Origin: a bacterium
GTDB lineage: Bacteria > Myxococcota_A > Polyangia > Nannocystales > Nannocystaceae
Assembly (NCBI GenBank): GCA_024742475.1
Contig: JANSYI010000013.1
Location: forward strand, 156,331 to 220,330
Reading direction: 5' to 3'
Length of the DNA: 64,000 nucleotides
Shown here: positions 52,971-61,468 of the stretch, piece after piece
How positions within the stretch are numbered: the stretch's first letter is position 1
How the letters are laid out: every line of letters begins with the position of its first letter
Translations under genes and position numbers: made by a program
Notes under the pieces: model-generated
Seen by the model: the letters and a program-made list of their open reading frames with translations, nothing else
The model's database searches: none
What the model was told of the DNA's origin: nothing

Positions 52971-53780
52971 ATGGTCGAGCAGTTCCTCGAGCGTCCGGTG
53001 GGGGCGCAACGCTTCACACCTCGGCGGTGTGGGCGGGCGGGCCTGGCCGTGCACACGTACTCCGCGATGGGTTTGGTGCTCGAGGGCAAGGGGGCGTTCG
53101 AACAGAGCGGGCGCTTCCGCCTCCAGCCTGGCGATGTCTACCTGGTCCCGGCCGGCATGCGGCACCGGCTGCTCGAAGTCGACGAGCTCGACGCGTGGGG
53201 TGTTCGGTTCAACCCGCCGTGTTTCGCATCGACCGACGTGGGGCGCTTGTTTGCGCCGTTCGACCGCGCACGTGCGGGAGGGTCCGCGGTCGTCTCCATT
53301 CCGGCTGCGCGTCGTCCGTTCTTGGCCACGCTCTGCAGTGAGCTCGCCGCGGAGACCAGCGACGCCATCGCGCAGCGCAGCTTGCTGTCGCTGATCCTCA
53401 CCGAGGTCTCGCGCGCCGCTGGAGTCGGCGCCCCCGCCCACGTCACGGGCAGCCTCGCCGGGGACGCGCTGCGCTTCATCGAACGCAACTGCCTGGGGCC
53501 GATTTCGCTGGCCGACGTCGCGAAGGCGGTGCATCGATCTCCGGCCCATGTCTCGTCGGTGGTGCGGCGAAGCACGGGCACGTCGGTCAAGGGTTGGATC
53601 ATCGCCGGTCGTCTCGCCGAAGCCAGTAGTCGGCTCATGCACTCGGACGACTCGGTCGAAGCGATCGCGGATCGGGTCGGGTATGCCGATCCAACCCACT
53701 TCATTCGCCTGTTCCGGCGCACCTACGGGGTCACCCCTGCCGCCTGGCGCTCTCGGGTGCAGGGCCTGCCCCACCCTTGA
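52971..53780 (+). CDS. AraC-family regulator with cupin N-terminus
   Basis: A 269-residue regulator. Residues ~20-110 form an AraC-type cupin ligand domain (HTYSAMGLVLEGKGAFEQSG; LQPGDVYLVPAGMRHRLLEV). The C-terminal third is the double helix-turn-helix (ISLADVAKAVHRSPAHVSSV; VEAIADRVGYADPTHFIRLF, then RRTYGVTPAAWR). The cupin PAGMRH segment is typical. It converges on the flavoprotein gene with 10 bp between stops. The effector is unknown. Confidence 0.92.
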   Translation: MVEQFLERPVGAQRFTPRRCGRAGLAVHTYSAMGLVLEGKGAFEQSGRFRLQPGDVYLVPAGMRHRLLEVDELDAWGVRFNPPCFASTDVGRLFAPFDRARAGGSAVVSIPAARRPFLATLCSELAAETSDAIAQRSLLSLILTEVSRAAGVGAPAHVTGSLAGDALRFIERNCLGPISLADVAKAVHRSPAHVSSVVRRSTGTSVKGWIIAGRLAEASSRLMHSDDSVEAIADRVGYADPTHFIRLFRRTYGVTPAAWRSRVQGLPHP

Positions 53781-53790
53781 CGCCTCACCC

Positions 53791-54729
53791 CTAAAGACCG
53801 CGCAGCGTGGGGTCGGTCGCGAGGTCGAGGTTGAGCGCTGCGCCTGCTTTGGCGCCGGCGGCCGCGCCGAGGATCGCACTCTGCATGCGCGTGGTCGCGT
53901 CTCCTGCGGCGTGAATCCCCGGCGTGGAGGTGGCCTGGGTGTTGGGGTCGACCTTCAGGTAACCCGCGGGGTCGAGCTCGAGCTCGAGGCCTCGCACGAG
54001 CGGCACGTGGTGCTGCGGCGGATGGGCGAACAGGAGGTCGAGGGCCACCGATTCACCCGACGCCAGCTCCGCGTCGAGGCTGCTCCCGTTAGGGCTGAGG
54101 CGGAGCGTGGCGGTGGTCGAGACCGCGGCCCCCGCCTCTCGCAGCTGGGCTCGAAGTGCGTCCGGGAGTTGCACGCCCTCGGTGGTGAGCACGTGCACCA
54201 CTTGCGTCCAGCCACGGAGCATGGCGGCAAAGGGCGCGAGGTGATCGAAGGTTTCGGGGCTGTGCACGAGCACACCCCAGCGTTGGTCTCGAAGCTCCCA
54301 CCCGTGGCAGTACGGGCACTGGACGATCGACTCGCCCCACAGCGCATCAAAGCCAGGCAGGGAGAGCATCTCGTCGACCATCCCGGTGCACAGCACGACG
54401 CGGCGTGCCATCGCGACCGACTCGCCGAGATCCACTTCGAACGCGCCGCGACTCCCCTCGATCCGGCGAACCCCGGAGTCGAGCACCTGGACCGTGGCGT
54501 AGCGCTCGAGCTGCTTGCGGGCGATGCTGCGGAACTCGTCGGGCGACGTCCCGTCACGGGTGACGAAGTTGTGGATGTGAGCCGCGGCTGCGTTGCGGCG
54601 CGGGCCCGCATCGCACAGGAGAACCCGACGGCAGGCACGACCCAGCGTGAGCGCGGCGGAGAGACCCGCGGGCCCTCCCCCAACGATGACGACGTCCCAC
54701 GTCTCGCGATCGGCGTTCGTTCGCTGCAT
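53791..54729 (-). CDS. Thioredoxin-reductase-like flavoprotein with CPYC motif
   Basis: A 312-residue FAD protein. The N-terminal FAD fold has WDVVIVGGGPAGLSAALTLG. The redox segment is SIVQCPYCHGWELRDQR (CxxC with Tyr), and the end has the second FAD contact PGIHAAGDATTRMQSAILGA then AAGAKAGAALN. The NADPH-binding glycine loop between is replaced by WGVLVHSPETFDHLAPFAAM without a GxGxxA motif, like ferredoxin- or other-donor-dependent reductases and the dithiol oxidases. ATG 54729 gives MQRTNADRE. It is divergent from the reverse transcriptase by about 70 bp. Confidence 0.85.
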   Translation of the reverse strand: MQRTNADRETWDVVIVGGGPAGLSAALTLGRACRRVLLCDAGPRRNAAAAHIHNFVTRDGTSPDEFRSIARKQLERYATVQVLDSGVRRIEGSRGAFEVDLGESVAMARRVVLCTGMVDEMLSLPGFDALWGESIVQCPYCHGWELRDQRWGVLVHSPETFDHLAPFAAMLRGWTQVVHVLTTEGVQLPDALRAQLREAGAAVSTTATLRLSPNGSSLDAELASGESVALDLLFAHPPQHHVPLVRGLELELDPAGYLKVDPNTQATSTPGIHAAGDATTRMQSAILGAAAGAKAGAALNLDLATDPTLRGL

Positions 54730-54800
54730 GCAGGAGACATAGCTGTGCGGGCCGAACGCAGGTAGGGCGAGGTTTTGCCGATGATCGGCGGGATCGATGG

Positions 54801-55703
54801 TTGTCACGATTCGGCAGCTCGAGCGCGCGGCGCAGCACGTGGTCGTTCGAGTTGACCCCCAACCCGGCCCACTGCCATCGGCGCAGTCGTCATCGCCGCC
54901 GGCGCGGTCTTGCTGTGGGCGCGACGCCGTGGCGAGACGCAGCACCGCCCCGCGCCGCGGCGCCGCAAGACGAAAGCGTCGTCAAGCTCGACCTGATCGA
55001 CTTCTTCGGGTCGACGCGGGCCGATCGCATCGAGCGATACTTTCGCTTCGTGGGTTGGACGGAGGAGGCGGCCGGGCTACTGACCCGCCTGACGACGTAC
55101 GAAGGCGCCCTGCCCCAGGGCGCGCCCACCAGCCCGGCGCTGAGCAACCGCGTCAACTACGGGCTCGATGCGATCATCGCCGGCCGCTATCGGGTCAACT
55201 ACACCCGCTATGCCGACGACATCACGATCTCGTTCCGGAGCGATTCGCCTCGCATCGCCCGGGGCGTCGTGCAGCACGTCCGCAGGGCGGCCAAGCGCTT
55301 CGGCTACCGCGTGCACACCGGCAAGAAGCTCCGAGTCCTCAGGCGTCACCAAAGCCAGCGCGTCACGGGCCTGGTCGTCAACGACGGGGTGCGGGTGCCT
55401 CGGGAGACGCGTCGGTGGCTGCGAGCGGTCGAGCACCGGCTCGCCACCGGCAAGCAGGCAACGCTGACTCGCGCAGAGCTCGAGGGCTGGAAGGCCTACG
55501 TCGCGTTCGTGGACCGCACGCGCCCCGGCGCGGCGCGGCTTCGCAAGCGCCTGCAGGAGGCCCTCGTCGCGAGCCACCACTCGCTGACCTACGGGGCCGA
55601 GCACTTCGGCTGCAGCAAGCGAGTATTCGTCGCGCTACTGAAGCACCACGGCCTGTGGGATCCCCGGCCCAACCGCAGGGTCCCAGAGCGTGGTTGGAAC
55701 TGA
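54801..55703 (+). CDS. Retron-like reverse transcriptase, 5'-truncated, with HTH-like tail
   Basis: The recognisable part starts at VVKLDLIDFFGSTRADRIER (RT motif 3) and continues with LPQGAPTSPALSNRV (motif 4), NYTRYADDITISF (motif 5, catalytic YADD), and HTGKKLRVLRRHQSQRVTGL (motif 7 with the retron-type VTG). Motifs 0-2 and the NAxxH segment are missing. The first ~55 residues (from TTG 54801; GTG 54915 is an alternative) are Arg-rich and not RT-like. After the thumb, the last 50 residues (LQEALVASHHSLTYGAEHFG, CSKRVFVALLKHHGLWD) look like a Fis-type helix-turn-helix. No msr-msd RNA was identified upstream. Confidence 0.7.
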   Translation: MSRFGSSSARRSTWSFELTPNPAHCHRRSRHRRRRGLAVGATPWRDAAPPRAAAPQDESVVKLDLIDFFGSTRADRIERYFRFVGWTEEAAGLLTRLTTYEGALPQGAPTSPALSNRVNYGLDAIIAGRYRVNYTRYADDITISFRSDSPRIARGVVQHVRRAAKRFGYRVHTGKKLRVLRRHQSQRVTGLVVNDGVRVPRETRRWLRAVEHRLATGKQATLTRAELEGWKAYVAFVDRTRPGAARLRKRLQEALVASHHSLTYGAEHFGCSKRVFVALLKHHGLWDPRPNRRVPERGWN

Positions 55704-55731
55704 GACTGGAACTTCGCGCTAGGCTGCTCGC

Positions 55732-56277
55732 GTGCTCCTGTTGACCTTCGCGCTGGCCCTCGCGCCGTCCCCCCCGCAGGACGCGCTGCCGCGGCGACAC
55801 CAGCGAACGCAGCTGGCGGGGATGGGCGTGCTCAGCGGCTACGCGGTCGCCAACATCGGCTGGGGCGTTGCGTCGCGGCTCCGCACCGATGGCGTCACCC
55901 GGTACGTGCACGAGATGAACGCCGCCTGGAACGGCATCAACCTGACCCTCGGCGTCGTCGGCCTCGTGCGCAACCGTCGGCCCCCTGCCGCCGAAGAGGC
56001 CCTGCGGGTGCACCACAGGACCCGCACGGTCTTCGCCATCAACGCCGGCCTCGACGTGCTCTACATCGCGGCCGGCTCGGCGATGTGGTCCTCCGCGCAG
56101 ACCGCCGGGGCCCAGCGCGACCGCGTCGAAGGCTATGGGCGTTCGATCGTGCTGCAGGGCGCCTTCTTGTTCGCCTTCGATCTCGCCATGCTCCTCGCCC
56201 ACGATCGAGCGCTCGAAGGTCGGTCCGTCCGGCCAGCGCTGGGTCTGCGGAGCGTCGGCGTCTCGGGCCGATTCTGA
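55732..56277 (+). CDS. DUF6992-like integral membrane protein
   Basis: A 181-residue protein starting at GTG 55732 with a leader (LLLTFALALAPS). Four hydrophobic helices follow. Typical segments: QLAGMGVLSGYAVANIGWGV (helix 1), YVHEMNAAWNGINLTLGVVG (helix 2 with the conserved MNxxWNxxN), VFAINAGLDVLYIAAGSAMW and SIVLQGAFLFAFDLAMLLAH. The MN.AWN.IN motif is the family's mark. Function unknown. It starts 28 bp after the reverse transcriptase and could be co-transcribed with it. Confidence 0.75.
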   Translation: MLLLTFALALAPSPPQDALPRRHQRTQLAGMGVLSGYAVANIGWGVASRLRTDGVTRYVHEMNAAWNGINLTLGVVGLVRNRRPPAAEEALRVHHRTRTVFAINAGLDVLYIAAGSAMWSSAQTAGAQRDRVEGYGRSIVLQGAFLFAFDLAMLLAHDRALEGRSVRPALGLRSVGVSGRF

Positions 56278-56304
56278 CGCGGGCCGGTCCGCTATCCTCC
56301 CGCG

Positions 56305-57132
56305 GTGCTTCGCTTCCTCGGCACACTTGCACTCCTCGCCTTGGGCGCATGCGCCTCGCGCCCCGTACCCAACCCGACGTCGAGCCCGGTCTCCGACGTC
56401 GTTCAACTCCAGACCCGCGACCATCGGATCGTCGCGCATCGACATCAGGCATCCGCGGCGCAAAGTGACCCCATCCTCGTCGTACTCCTGCACGGCGACA
56501 TCGGCGCGAGCTATCACATCGGCGTAGCCGAGCGAATCGCCGCACGGAACGAGCAGGTCGTCGCCGCCGCGTTGGTGCGCCCCGGATACTCCGACGGCGT
56601 GGGCAATGCCTCCTCGGGTGACGCCGGGATGCGAACGGGCGACAACTACACCGCCGACGTCGTCGACTCGATCGCGAGCGCGATACGCCAGCTCCAGCAG
56701 CAAGAGGGTGCTCGCCGGACGCTCCTGATCGGTCATTCGGGCGGTGCCGCCATTGCAACCTTGGCCGTCGCGCGACATCACGGTCTCGTCGATCGCGTGG
56801 TGGCCTTGGCGTGCCCCTGCGATGTGGGCCCATGGCTCGAGCACATGCGAAGCAAACGACCCAGCATCGAATGGGACCGGGGAAAAGGCCTCTCTCCCAT
56901 CGACTTCGCGGCAGACGTGGATCCCGCAGTCCCCGTGCTCGTCGTCGCCGACCCCGAGGACCCGGTCGTTCCGATCGCAGTGCCTCGCCGCTATGCATCA
57001 GCGCTTCAGGAACGAGGCGTAGACGCCACGCTCGAGCTCGTCGAGGACGTTGGGCACGACATGCTCACCACCGACGCAGCGCAGGCGCTCATCGATGAGC
57101 AGCTTCGGCAGCTCGCTGCCTCATCGGGCTAG
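56305..57132 (+). CDS. Alpha/beta-hydrolase lipoprotein
   Basis: A 275-residue exported hydrolase. GTG 56305 gives LRFLGTLALLALGACAS with a lipobox. The oxyanion region is VVLLHGDIGASYHIGVAERI, the nucleophile elbow LLIGHSGGAAIATL (GHSGG, Ser about residue 145), the acid in VPVLVVADPEDPVVPIAV, and the His in VEDVGHDMLTTDAAQ. It fits the dienelactone/serine-aminopeptidase-like hydrolases (BAAT or peptidase S9-type small forms). The substrate is unknown. Its strand-mate DUF6992 gene ends 27 bp before, so a small operon is likely. Confidence 0.87.
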   Translation: MLRFLGTLALLALGACASRPVPNPTSSPVSDVVQLQTRDHRIVAHRHQASAAQSDPILVVLLHGDIGASYHIGVAERIAARNEQVVAAALVRPGYSDGVGNASSGDAGMRTGDNYTADVVDSIASAIRQLQQQEGARRTLLIGHSGGAAIATLAVARHHGLVDRVVALACPCDVGPWLEHMRSKRPSIEWDRGKGLSPIDFAADVDPAVPVLVVADPEDPVVPIAVPRRYASALQERGVDATLELVEDVGHDMLTTDAAQALIDEQLRQLAASSG

Positions 57133-57140
57133 CAGCCCTT

Positions 57141-58139
57141 CTACAGGCTCTCGGAGTAGAACATCGCGCAGTTGTCGTCGTCTGCGTCGTTGCACGAGGG
57201 GGGCTCGTTGAAGGGATCGGGCGAGGTGACGTAGTTGATGTAGTACGTCCGCCGAGGATCTAGCCGGCAGAATGTGGGCTGTCCGTCGAATGGGTCTTCC
57301 GTTCTCGTGGAGATGAAGAGCGTGGCGTTGTTGTGGACCGGCAGCACGCACGTCGCCGTCTCCGAGAAGTCTCCGGGACACTCACTGATGGAGACCGTCC
57401 CGGTGTTGAAGTGGTTGTGACTGGTCGGGGCGTCGACGAAGACGATCCGGCGCGACGTTTCGGCAGTTGGCAGCGAGAAGTCGGAGAGGGAGACGAACTG
57501 CGTGTTCCAGATGTTGAGCAAGAAGGACGCGTTCGTGGACTCGCCGAATGGGAAGCCGTCGTTGATGTTGGCGTACACGTCCTCGACCATGGTCAGCCCG
57601 GGAGGGTGCACGCTTGCATCGCACTGGAGCGTGTAGGTGATGTCGAGGGTCTCGACCAGCGCATCGCAGTTGAGTGCCAACACGGTGTCTTGGTCGACCA
57701 CGAGGTCCAGCTCCCCCGACAGCGGTTGAGCACCGCTCCATCCTTCGACGGCAGGCTCGGCGCTCGCCGTGCAGCTGGACACGCCCGACGCTTGCCAGGT
57801 CACCGTGACGTTGCCCGGAGAGAAGACCTCCACCGCTCCGGCCTGACCGTCGGCCAGGAACATGTCGATCGACGGTCCGTCCGCGCTTCCCTGGCCGCTC
57901 GTCGTCGCGGTGTCCGTCTCGGGTTCCGAGGTGGCGGGGTCCCCGGTCGAGCCCGCAGCGGTGGTGCTAGAGTCGGACGCGGACGGTTGTCCCCCGGTGT
58001 CGGAGCCTGTTTCGCAACCGCCACCGGCGCAGGTCCCCTCTCCCTCGCATCCGCCAGGCTGTTCGCATGCGTTCGGGTCCCCCCCGCACCCGAGCACAGC
58101 CAATCCCATCACCATCCACGACCACTCACGCACGCTCAT
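57141..58139 (-). CDS. Surface lipoprotein with Cys-rich linker, unknown function
   Basis: A 332-residue lipoprotein: leader MVMGLAVLGCGG, Cys/Gly-rich then Ser/Thr/Asp linker to about residue 90. A beta-rich domain follows with an Ig-like opening (GNVTVTWQASGVSSCTASAE; LVVDQDTVLALNC). The C-terminal part carries NINDGFPFGESTNASFLLNI and SRRIVFVDAPTSHNHFN. I do not recognise the family. The last 90 residues hold several Cys that could pair. It ends against the hydrolase gene, convergent with 8 bp between stops. Confidence 0.8.
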   Translation of the reverse strand: MSVREWSWMVMGLAVLGCGGDPNACEQPGGCEGEGTCAGGGCETGSDTGGQPSASDSSTTAAGSTGDPATSEPETDTATTSGQGSADGPSIDMFLADGQAGAVEVFSPGNVTVTWQASGVSSCTASAEPAVEGWSGAQPLSGELDLVVDQDTVLALNCDALVETLDITYTLQCDASVHPPGLTMVEDVYANINDGFPFGESTNASFLLNIWNTQFVSLSDFSLPTAETSRRIVFVDAPTSHNHFNTGTVSISECPGDFSETATCVLPVHNNATLFISTRTEDPFDGQPTFCRLDPRRTYYINYVTSPDPFNEPPSCNDADDDNCAMFYSESL

Positions 58140-58170
58140 CCGTGCCAGGGTACCCCAACCCGGCCGTCGC

Positions 58171-59154
58171 TCATCGCCTGCCGCCGCGCGTCCCGACGCT
58201 GAGCCGCATCAAGCTCGGCATCGGATCCGCCGAGAAGAACGGGAACGCGGCGTTGGCGATGTATAGCCTGAATCGGTCTGGCCCGAAGCGACCGAACAGG
58301 ACCGCCGTCGGGCCGTCGAGCCCGTCGTCGGCGTCGAGCAGCGTCTCTATGCTGCCGTCTTGTGACACCTTGAGCACCGTGTTGAACGGGTCCGTCCCGC
58401 AGTAGAGGTTGCGCTGCCTGTCGAACGCGAAGTCGTCGCAGCCCACGTCTGCCACCACCCGCGGCTCTCCGCCTTCGGGGAATGGGAACGCGACGATCTG
58501 CGCCGCGTTGGAGTTCGACACGTACAGCTCTCGGCGGTAGATCTGGACGCCGTTGGGCCCCGGAAAGGGCACGTCCGGGTCGCTGTCGAGCAGCGGATGC
58601 TCCGCCCAGACGTACGGGTCGCCTCCATTGAGCGGCACGGCCCAGACCTTGCCGTCGGTCGCGGAGTCGGCGACGTAGAGCGTCCGCCCGCGCTTTGCAA
58701 TGCCGTTGGGGACAGCGCTCTCCGGTAGATTCGCGACGAGCGCCGTCGAACCGTCCGGATGCACCACCCATACGCCACGATCGTCTGGATCAACCGCCGA
58801 AACGTTGACGTAGATGTCGTCAAATCTGTCGATGACCATCGCCCCCATGATTCCCGAGAACGTTTCGGGGTCGAACGGCACACCAATGGGCAGGAACGCG
58901 TGCGTCGACTGCTGTCCCCAAGGGTCGATCTTCACGATCTCTCCGCTGAGCGCCATGCTCACGAAGATGTTGTCACAAGAGTCGATCACCAGACTTTCGG
59001 GTGTATCGCCAATCGATGGATCAAACGTCGCAATCGTCTCGAGCAGACCAACCTCGACCGACGGCGGCGCCGCCTCAACTGGTGCAACTGTTAGACAAGC
59101 AATCGCTGCAAGACAACCTACGGTGAATATCCGAACACGGGGGGTTCCACTCAT
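58171..59154 (-). CDS. Secreted SMP-30/gluconolactonase-like beta-propeller
   Basis: A 327-residue protein with a Sec signal (FTVGCLAAIACLTVAPVEAA) from ATG 59154. Six propeller blades are seen: PESLVIDSCDNIFVSMALSG; GAMVIDRFDDIYVNVSAVDP; PNGIAKRGRTLYVADSATDG; GPNGVQIYRRELYVSNSNAA; DDFAFDRQRNLYCGTDPFNT; GPTAVLFGRFGPDRFRLYIA. The Glu/Asn/Asp metal site of SMP-30 enzymes is partly recognisable (PNG, SNSN) but I cannot call catalytic activity. It was probably secreted to the periplasm. It lies 31 bp upstream of the previous lipoprotein on the same strand. Confidence 0.85.
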   Translation of the reverse strand: MSGTPRVRIFTVGCLAAIACLTVAPVEAAPPSVEVGLLETIATFDPSIGDTPESLVIDSCDNIFVSMALSGEIVKIDPWGQQSTHAFLPIGVPFDPETFSGIMGAMVIDRFDDIYVNVSAVDPDDRGVWVVHPDGSTALVANLPESAVPNGIAKRGRTLYVADSATDGKVWAVPLNGGDPYVWAEHPLLDSDPDVPFPGPNGVQIYRRELYVSNSNAAQIVAFPFPEGGEPRVVADVGCDDFAFDRQRNLYCGTDPFNTVLKVSQDGSIETLLDADDGLDGPTAVLFGRFGPDRFRLYIANAAFPFFSADPMPSLMRLSVGTRGGRR

Positions 59155-59221
59155 ATTTCGTAGGTAAAGACCTCTCAGGCCTTCCGCCATCGTGGGGGCC
59201 GCATGGGGACGCGCAATCTCG

Positions 59222-59246
59222 AACCCCGTCCTCGAGGACAGGGTTA
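59222..59246 (-). terminator. Palindromic hairpin at the tetR stop
   Basis: aaccc-gtcc-tcga-ggac-gggtt (59222-59245) is a near-perfect palindrome overlapping the taa stop of the TetR gene on the minus strand. It is probably the end of that operon, though no clear T-run follows. Confidence 0.5.
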
Positions 59247-59897
59247 CGCGTTCGGCAGCGGACCGCCGCCCAGGATCGCGTGCATGTGCGGCCGAAGCAT
59301 GTCCGCCAGTCGATTCTCCGCCAGCAGGTGCGGCTCATACATCAGCGCGCCCTGCACCGCGCCGCGAATCATGAAGAGCGCCACCGGCACCCCCGACGCG
59401 TCGGCCGGCGTAGGCAACCCTTGCGCACGCCTCCACGCGACGAGCTCCTCGGCGATGCACATCAGCTGCGCCAACACGGCCTTCTCGTTCTCGGCGATGG
59501 TCGTGTACGACCACGACCTGGGCACGTGCGTGAAGATGGCCCTGCGAAGCTCGATGCCCCCGAACCGATCCGAGCAGGCCAGGTCGACGGCTGCGTCGAG
59601 CTTGTCGGGTGGAGACGCTTCGCTGTCGACGATCGCTTGTACCTGCGCACGGAGTTTGTCGTTGACCCTCCGCGTCGCCTCGGCCACCACCGCTTCCTTG
59701 TTGGGGAAGTATTGGTAGAGCGAGCCGATGCTCACCCCTGCCCGCTTCGCCACGTCGTTGGTGCTGAACGCCAGCCCGCGGTCGATCAGAAGCTCCCCCG
59801 CCGCGATGACCACGGCCTCGACGAGTGCTTTGGCGGAGTCGGTGGTCGCTCGCTTGCGCGGGGCGGGGTCCTGACTCGCCGTCGTCTTCTTCGGCAC
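59244..59897 (-). CDS. TetR/AcrR-family transcriptional regulator
   Basis: A 217-residue repressor. The basic N-terminus (PKKTTASQDPAPRKRATTDS) leads to the TetR HTH near residues 25-70 (AFSTNDVAKRAGVSIGSLYQ, YFPNKEAVVAEA). The remaining helical ligand domain has RAIFTHVPRSWSYTTIAENE and GAVQGALMYEPHLLAENRLA. GTG 59897 is the only sensible start before the HTH. It follows the lipoprotein gene by 11 bp and is probably translated with it. The ligand is unknown. Confidence 0.9.
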   Translation of the reverse strand: MPKKTTASQDPAPRKRATTDSAKALVEAVVIAAGELLIDRGLAFSTNDVAKRAGVSIGSLYQYFPNKEAVVAEATRRVNDKLRAQVQAIVDSEASPPDKLDAAVDLACSDRFGGIELRRAIFTHVPRSWSYTTIAENEKAVLAQLMCIAEELVAWRRAQGLPTPADASGVPVALFMIRGAVQGALMYEPHLLAENRLADMLRPHMHAILGGGPLPNA

Positions 59898-59908
59898 GGA
59901 GACGAAGT

Positions 59909-61348
59909 CTAGCAGCCGCCTCCGGCTCGCAGCCGCGCCACGTGGAGCGTCGTGCTGCCCGCCGCGTCGAACCACGACCACGCCACATCTCCGTTGGCGT
60001 GCGCGCGGAACGGGTCGTCTCGCTTGCCCCACGCGGCCACGCCAGTGAGCTCGACCGGACCCTCGAGCACGGACCCCGCACCATCGACGCGGGTGAGCCA
60101 GTGCGTGCCATCGCCATGCCATCCAACGACATACTGCTCGGTCGCGTCGTCGCTGGGCTGCCAGCGGGACACTGCCGCATCGTCCTCGTCCCCGGGCGTG
60201 TCGGTGAGCCACACGACCGGACCGGGCTGCAAGCTGGCGTCGATCGCCACGAAGCCGATGTCCTGGTTCTTCACCGCCGTGTCGTAGGAGCTCTGGCCCA
60301 GCCCCGCCGGCGCCTGGTGAGCGTTGAACGCCATCACCCAGCCGTTGGGCGCCAACCCGGCGCCTCCGAGCTCCCCCGCCACGGATCCGTTGCATCCTGC
60401 ATCGACGTCGATGACCTTGGCTTGGCTGTGGTTGAGATAGATGCCGCCGATGCTGTTGGTCGAGAAGTCTCCGCTCGTTCCGGGAAAGCAGTCGGTCACG
60501 CACGCGGGCATGAAGCCATCGACCCCGGGGTTGTAGCGAAGCAGGTTGCTCATCGAGTGCGAGCAACCCCATCCCCAGCCCGTGTCCTCTGCGCCCGAGG
60601 CCGCGTCGACCCACTTGAGCGTGTCGCCCTCGTGCCCGGTGTCCGAATGCACGTGGTAGTAGGCGCCATACTGCCCGGCACCGTACTCGAGGCGACTGTC
60701 CCCAATGCCGAAGTCGGTCGGCGTATTGTCGGGGTTGCTCAGCGGGGTCGAGCCGAGCTCCCCCGCGTCGACGTCGAAACGACGCACGAAGATCTCCTGC
60801 GCAGAGGGGTCCCACAACAGCGCGCCAAATACGGTGTCCGACTCCGCCGCCAACCCTCGAAGCTCCATCCCCGAGGCGAGGTCGATGGTCGTCTCCAGAC
60901 CGTCCGCCCCGTCGAGCACGGCGACGCGCGCGGTGATGGGATTCGCACCCGTCGTGAACCCTATGAACGAGCCGCAACCGGGCCGGGGCGAGGTGAACAC
61001 AGGGGCCACCTCGAGCGAGCTCGTGCCCCAGATCCGCCAGTTGCTCACCCCGGCTTTGACGCCCTCGGGGATCTCGATATCGACGACTTCGAGACGCTCG
61101 AGCAGCGGCCCCTCCACGGGAGGCTGCCCAGTGCTGCCATCGTCGGTGGTGGGCCCCGTGGGGTCGCCCGAGGTCTGCCCGCTCCCGCCCGAGCTACCCG
61201 GACCGCTCCCGCCTGGACCCGATGCCGACGCCGACGAGCCTCCGGGTTCTTCCGTCTCGCCGACCCACGCGTCCGTGTCCGAACCCTCCGGCGAACCGCC
61301 ACACGCGACGGCCCCCGCAAACACCATGATGCTCCATCGTTTTCCCAT
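59909..61348 (-). CDS. Large surface lipoprotein, unknown function
   Basis: A 479-residue lipoprotein; ATG 61348 gives SIMVFAGAVACGG with a lipobox. A Ser/Gly/Pro/Thr linker reaches about residue 85. The domain that follows is beta-rich with propeller-like repeats (RVAVLDGADGLETTIDLASG; EIFVRRFDVDAGELGSTPLS; WGWGCSHSMSNLLRYNPGVD; GWVMAFNAHQAPAGLGQSSY; YVVGWHGDGTHWLTRVDGAG). The GCSHSMSN segment with Cys/His and the conserved Trp residues recall proteins that bind sugar or peptide. No family assigned. It is in the same operon as the TetR gene. Confidence 0.8.
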   Translation of the reverse strand: MGKRWSIMVFAGAVACGGSPEGSDTDAWVGETEEPGGSSASASGPGGSGPGSSGGSGQTSGDPTGPTTDDGSTGQPPVEGPLLERLEVVDIEIPEGVKAGVSNWRIWGTSSLEVAPVFTSPRPGCGSFIGFTTGANPITARVAVLDGADGLETTIDLASGMELRGLAAESDTVFGALLWDPSAQEIFVRRFDVDAGELGSTPLSNPDNTPTDFGIGDSRLEYGAGQYGAYYHVHSDTGHEGDTLKWVDAASGAEDTGWGWGCSHSMSNLLRYNPGVDGFMPACVTDCFPGTSGDFSTNSIGGIYLNHSQAKVIDVDAGCNGSVAGELGGAGLAPNGWVMAFNAHQAPAGLGQSSYDTAVKNQDIGFVAIDASLQPGPVVWLTDTPGDEDDAAVSRWQPSDDATEQYVVGWHGDGTHWLTRVDGAGSVLEGPVELTGVAAWGKRDDPFRAHANGDVAWSWFDAAGSTTLHVARLRAGGGC

Positions 61349-61468
61349 CGACCCATCCGCAGTATCGCCGCTGCCTCGACGCTCCACAATGGTTCACCTC
61401 AGGCGTCACTGGGGGCAGCACGCGTAGTCGGTCGCCCCCTGGCGCGAGGGCTCCGCTATTCTCCGGTC

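Noticed and set aside
52702..53394. Frame containing MILLSVHDLNIAIALHLLRH after the hflX stop with a ribosome-site-like gaggagg
   Set aside because: The hopeful part is 25 residues and then turns into a Ser/Arg shadow of the AraC gene; the AT-rich stretch is better read as a promoter.
54868..54985. Hydrophobic frame AIGAVVIAAGAVLLWARRR just before the reverse transcriptase motifs
   Set aside because: It is only about 40 codons with no start and a stop directly upstream; could be chance in Ala/Val-rich codon context.
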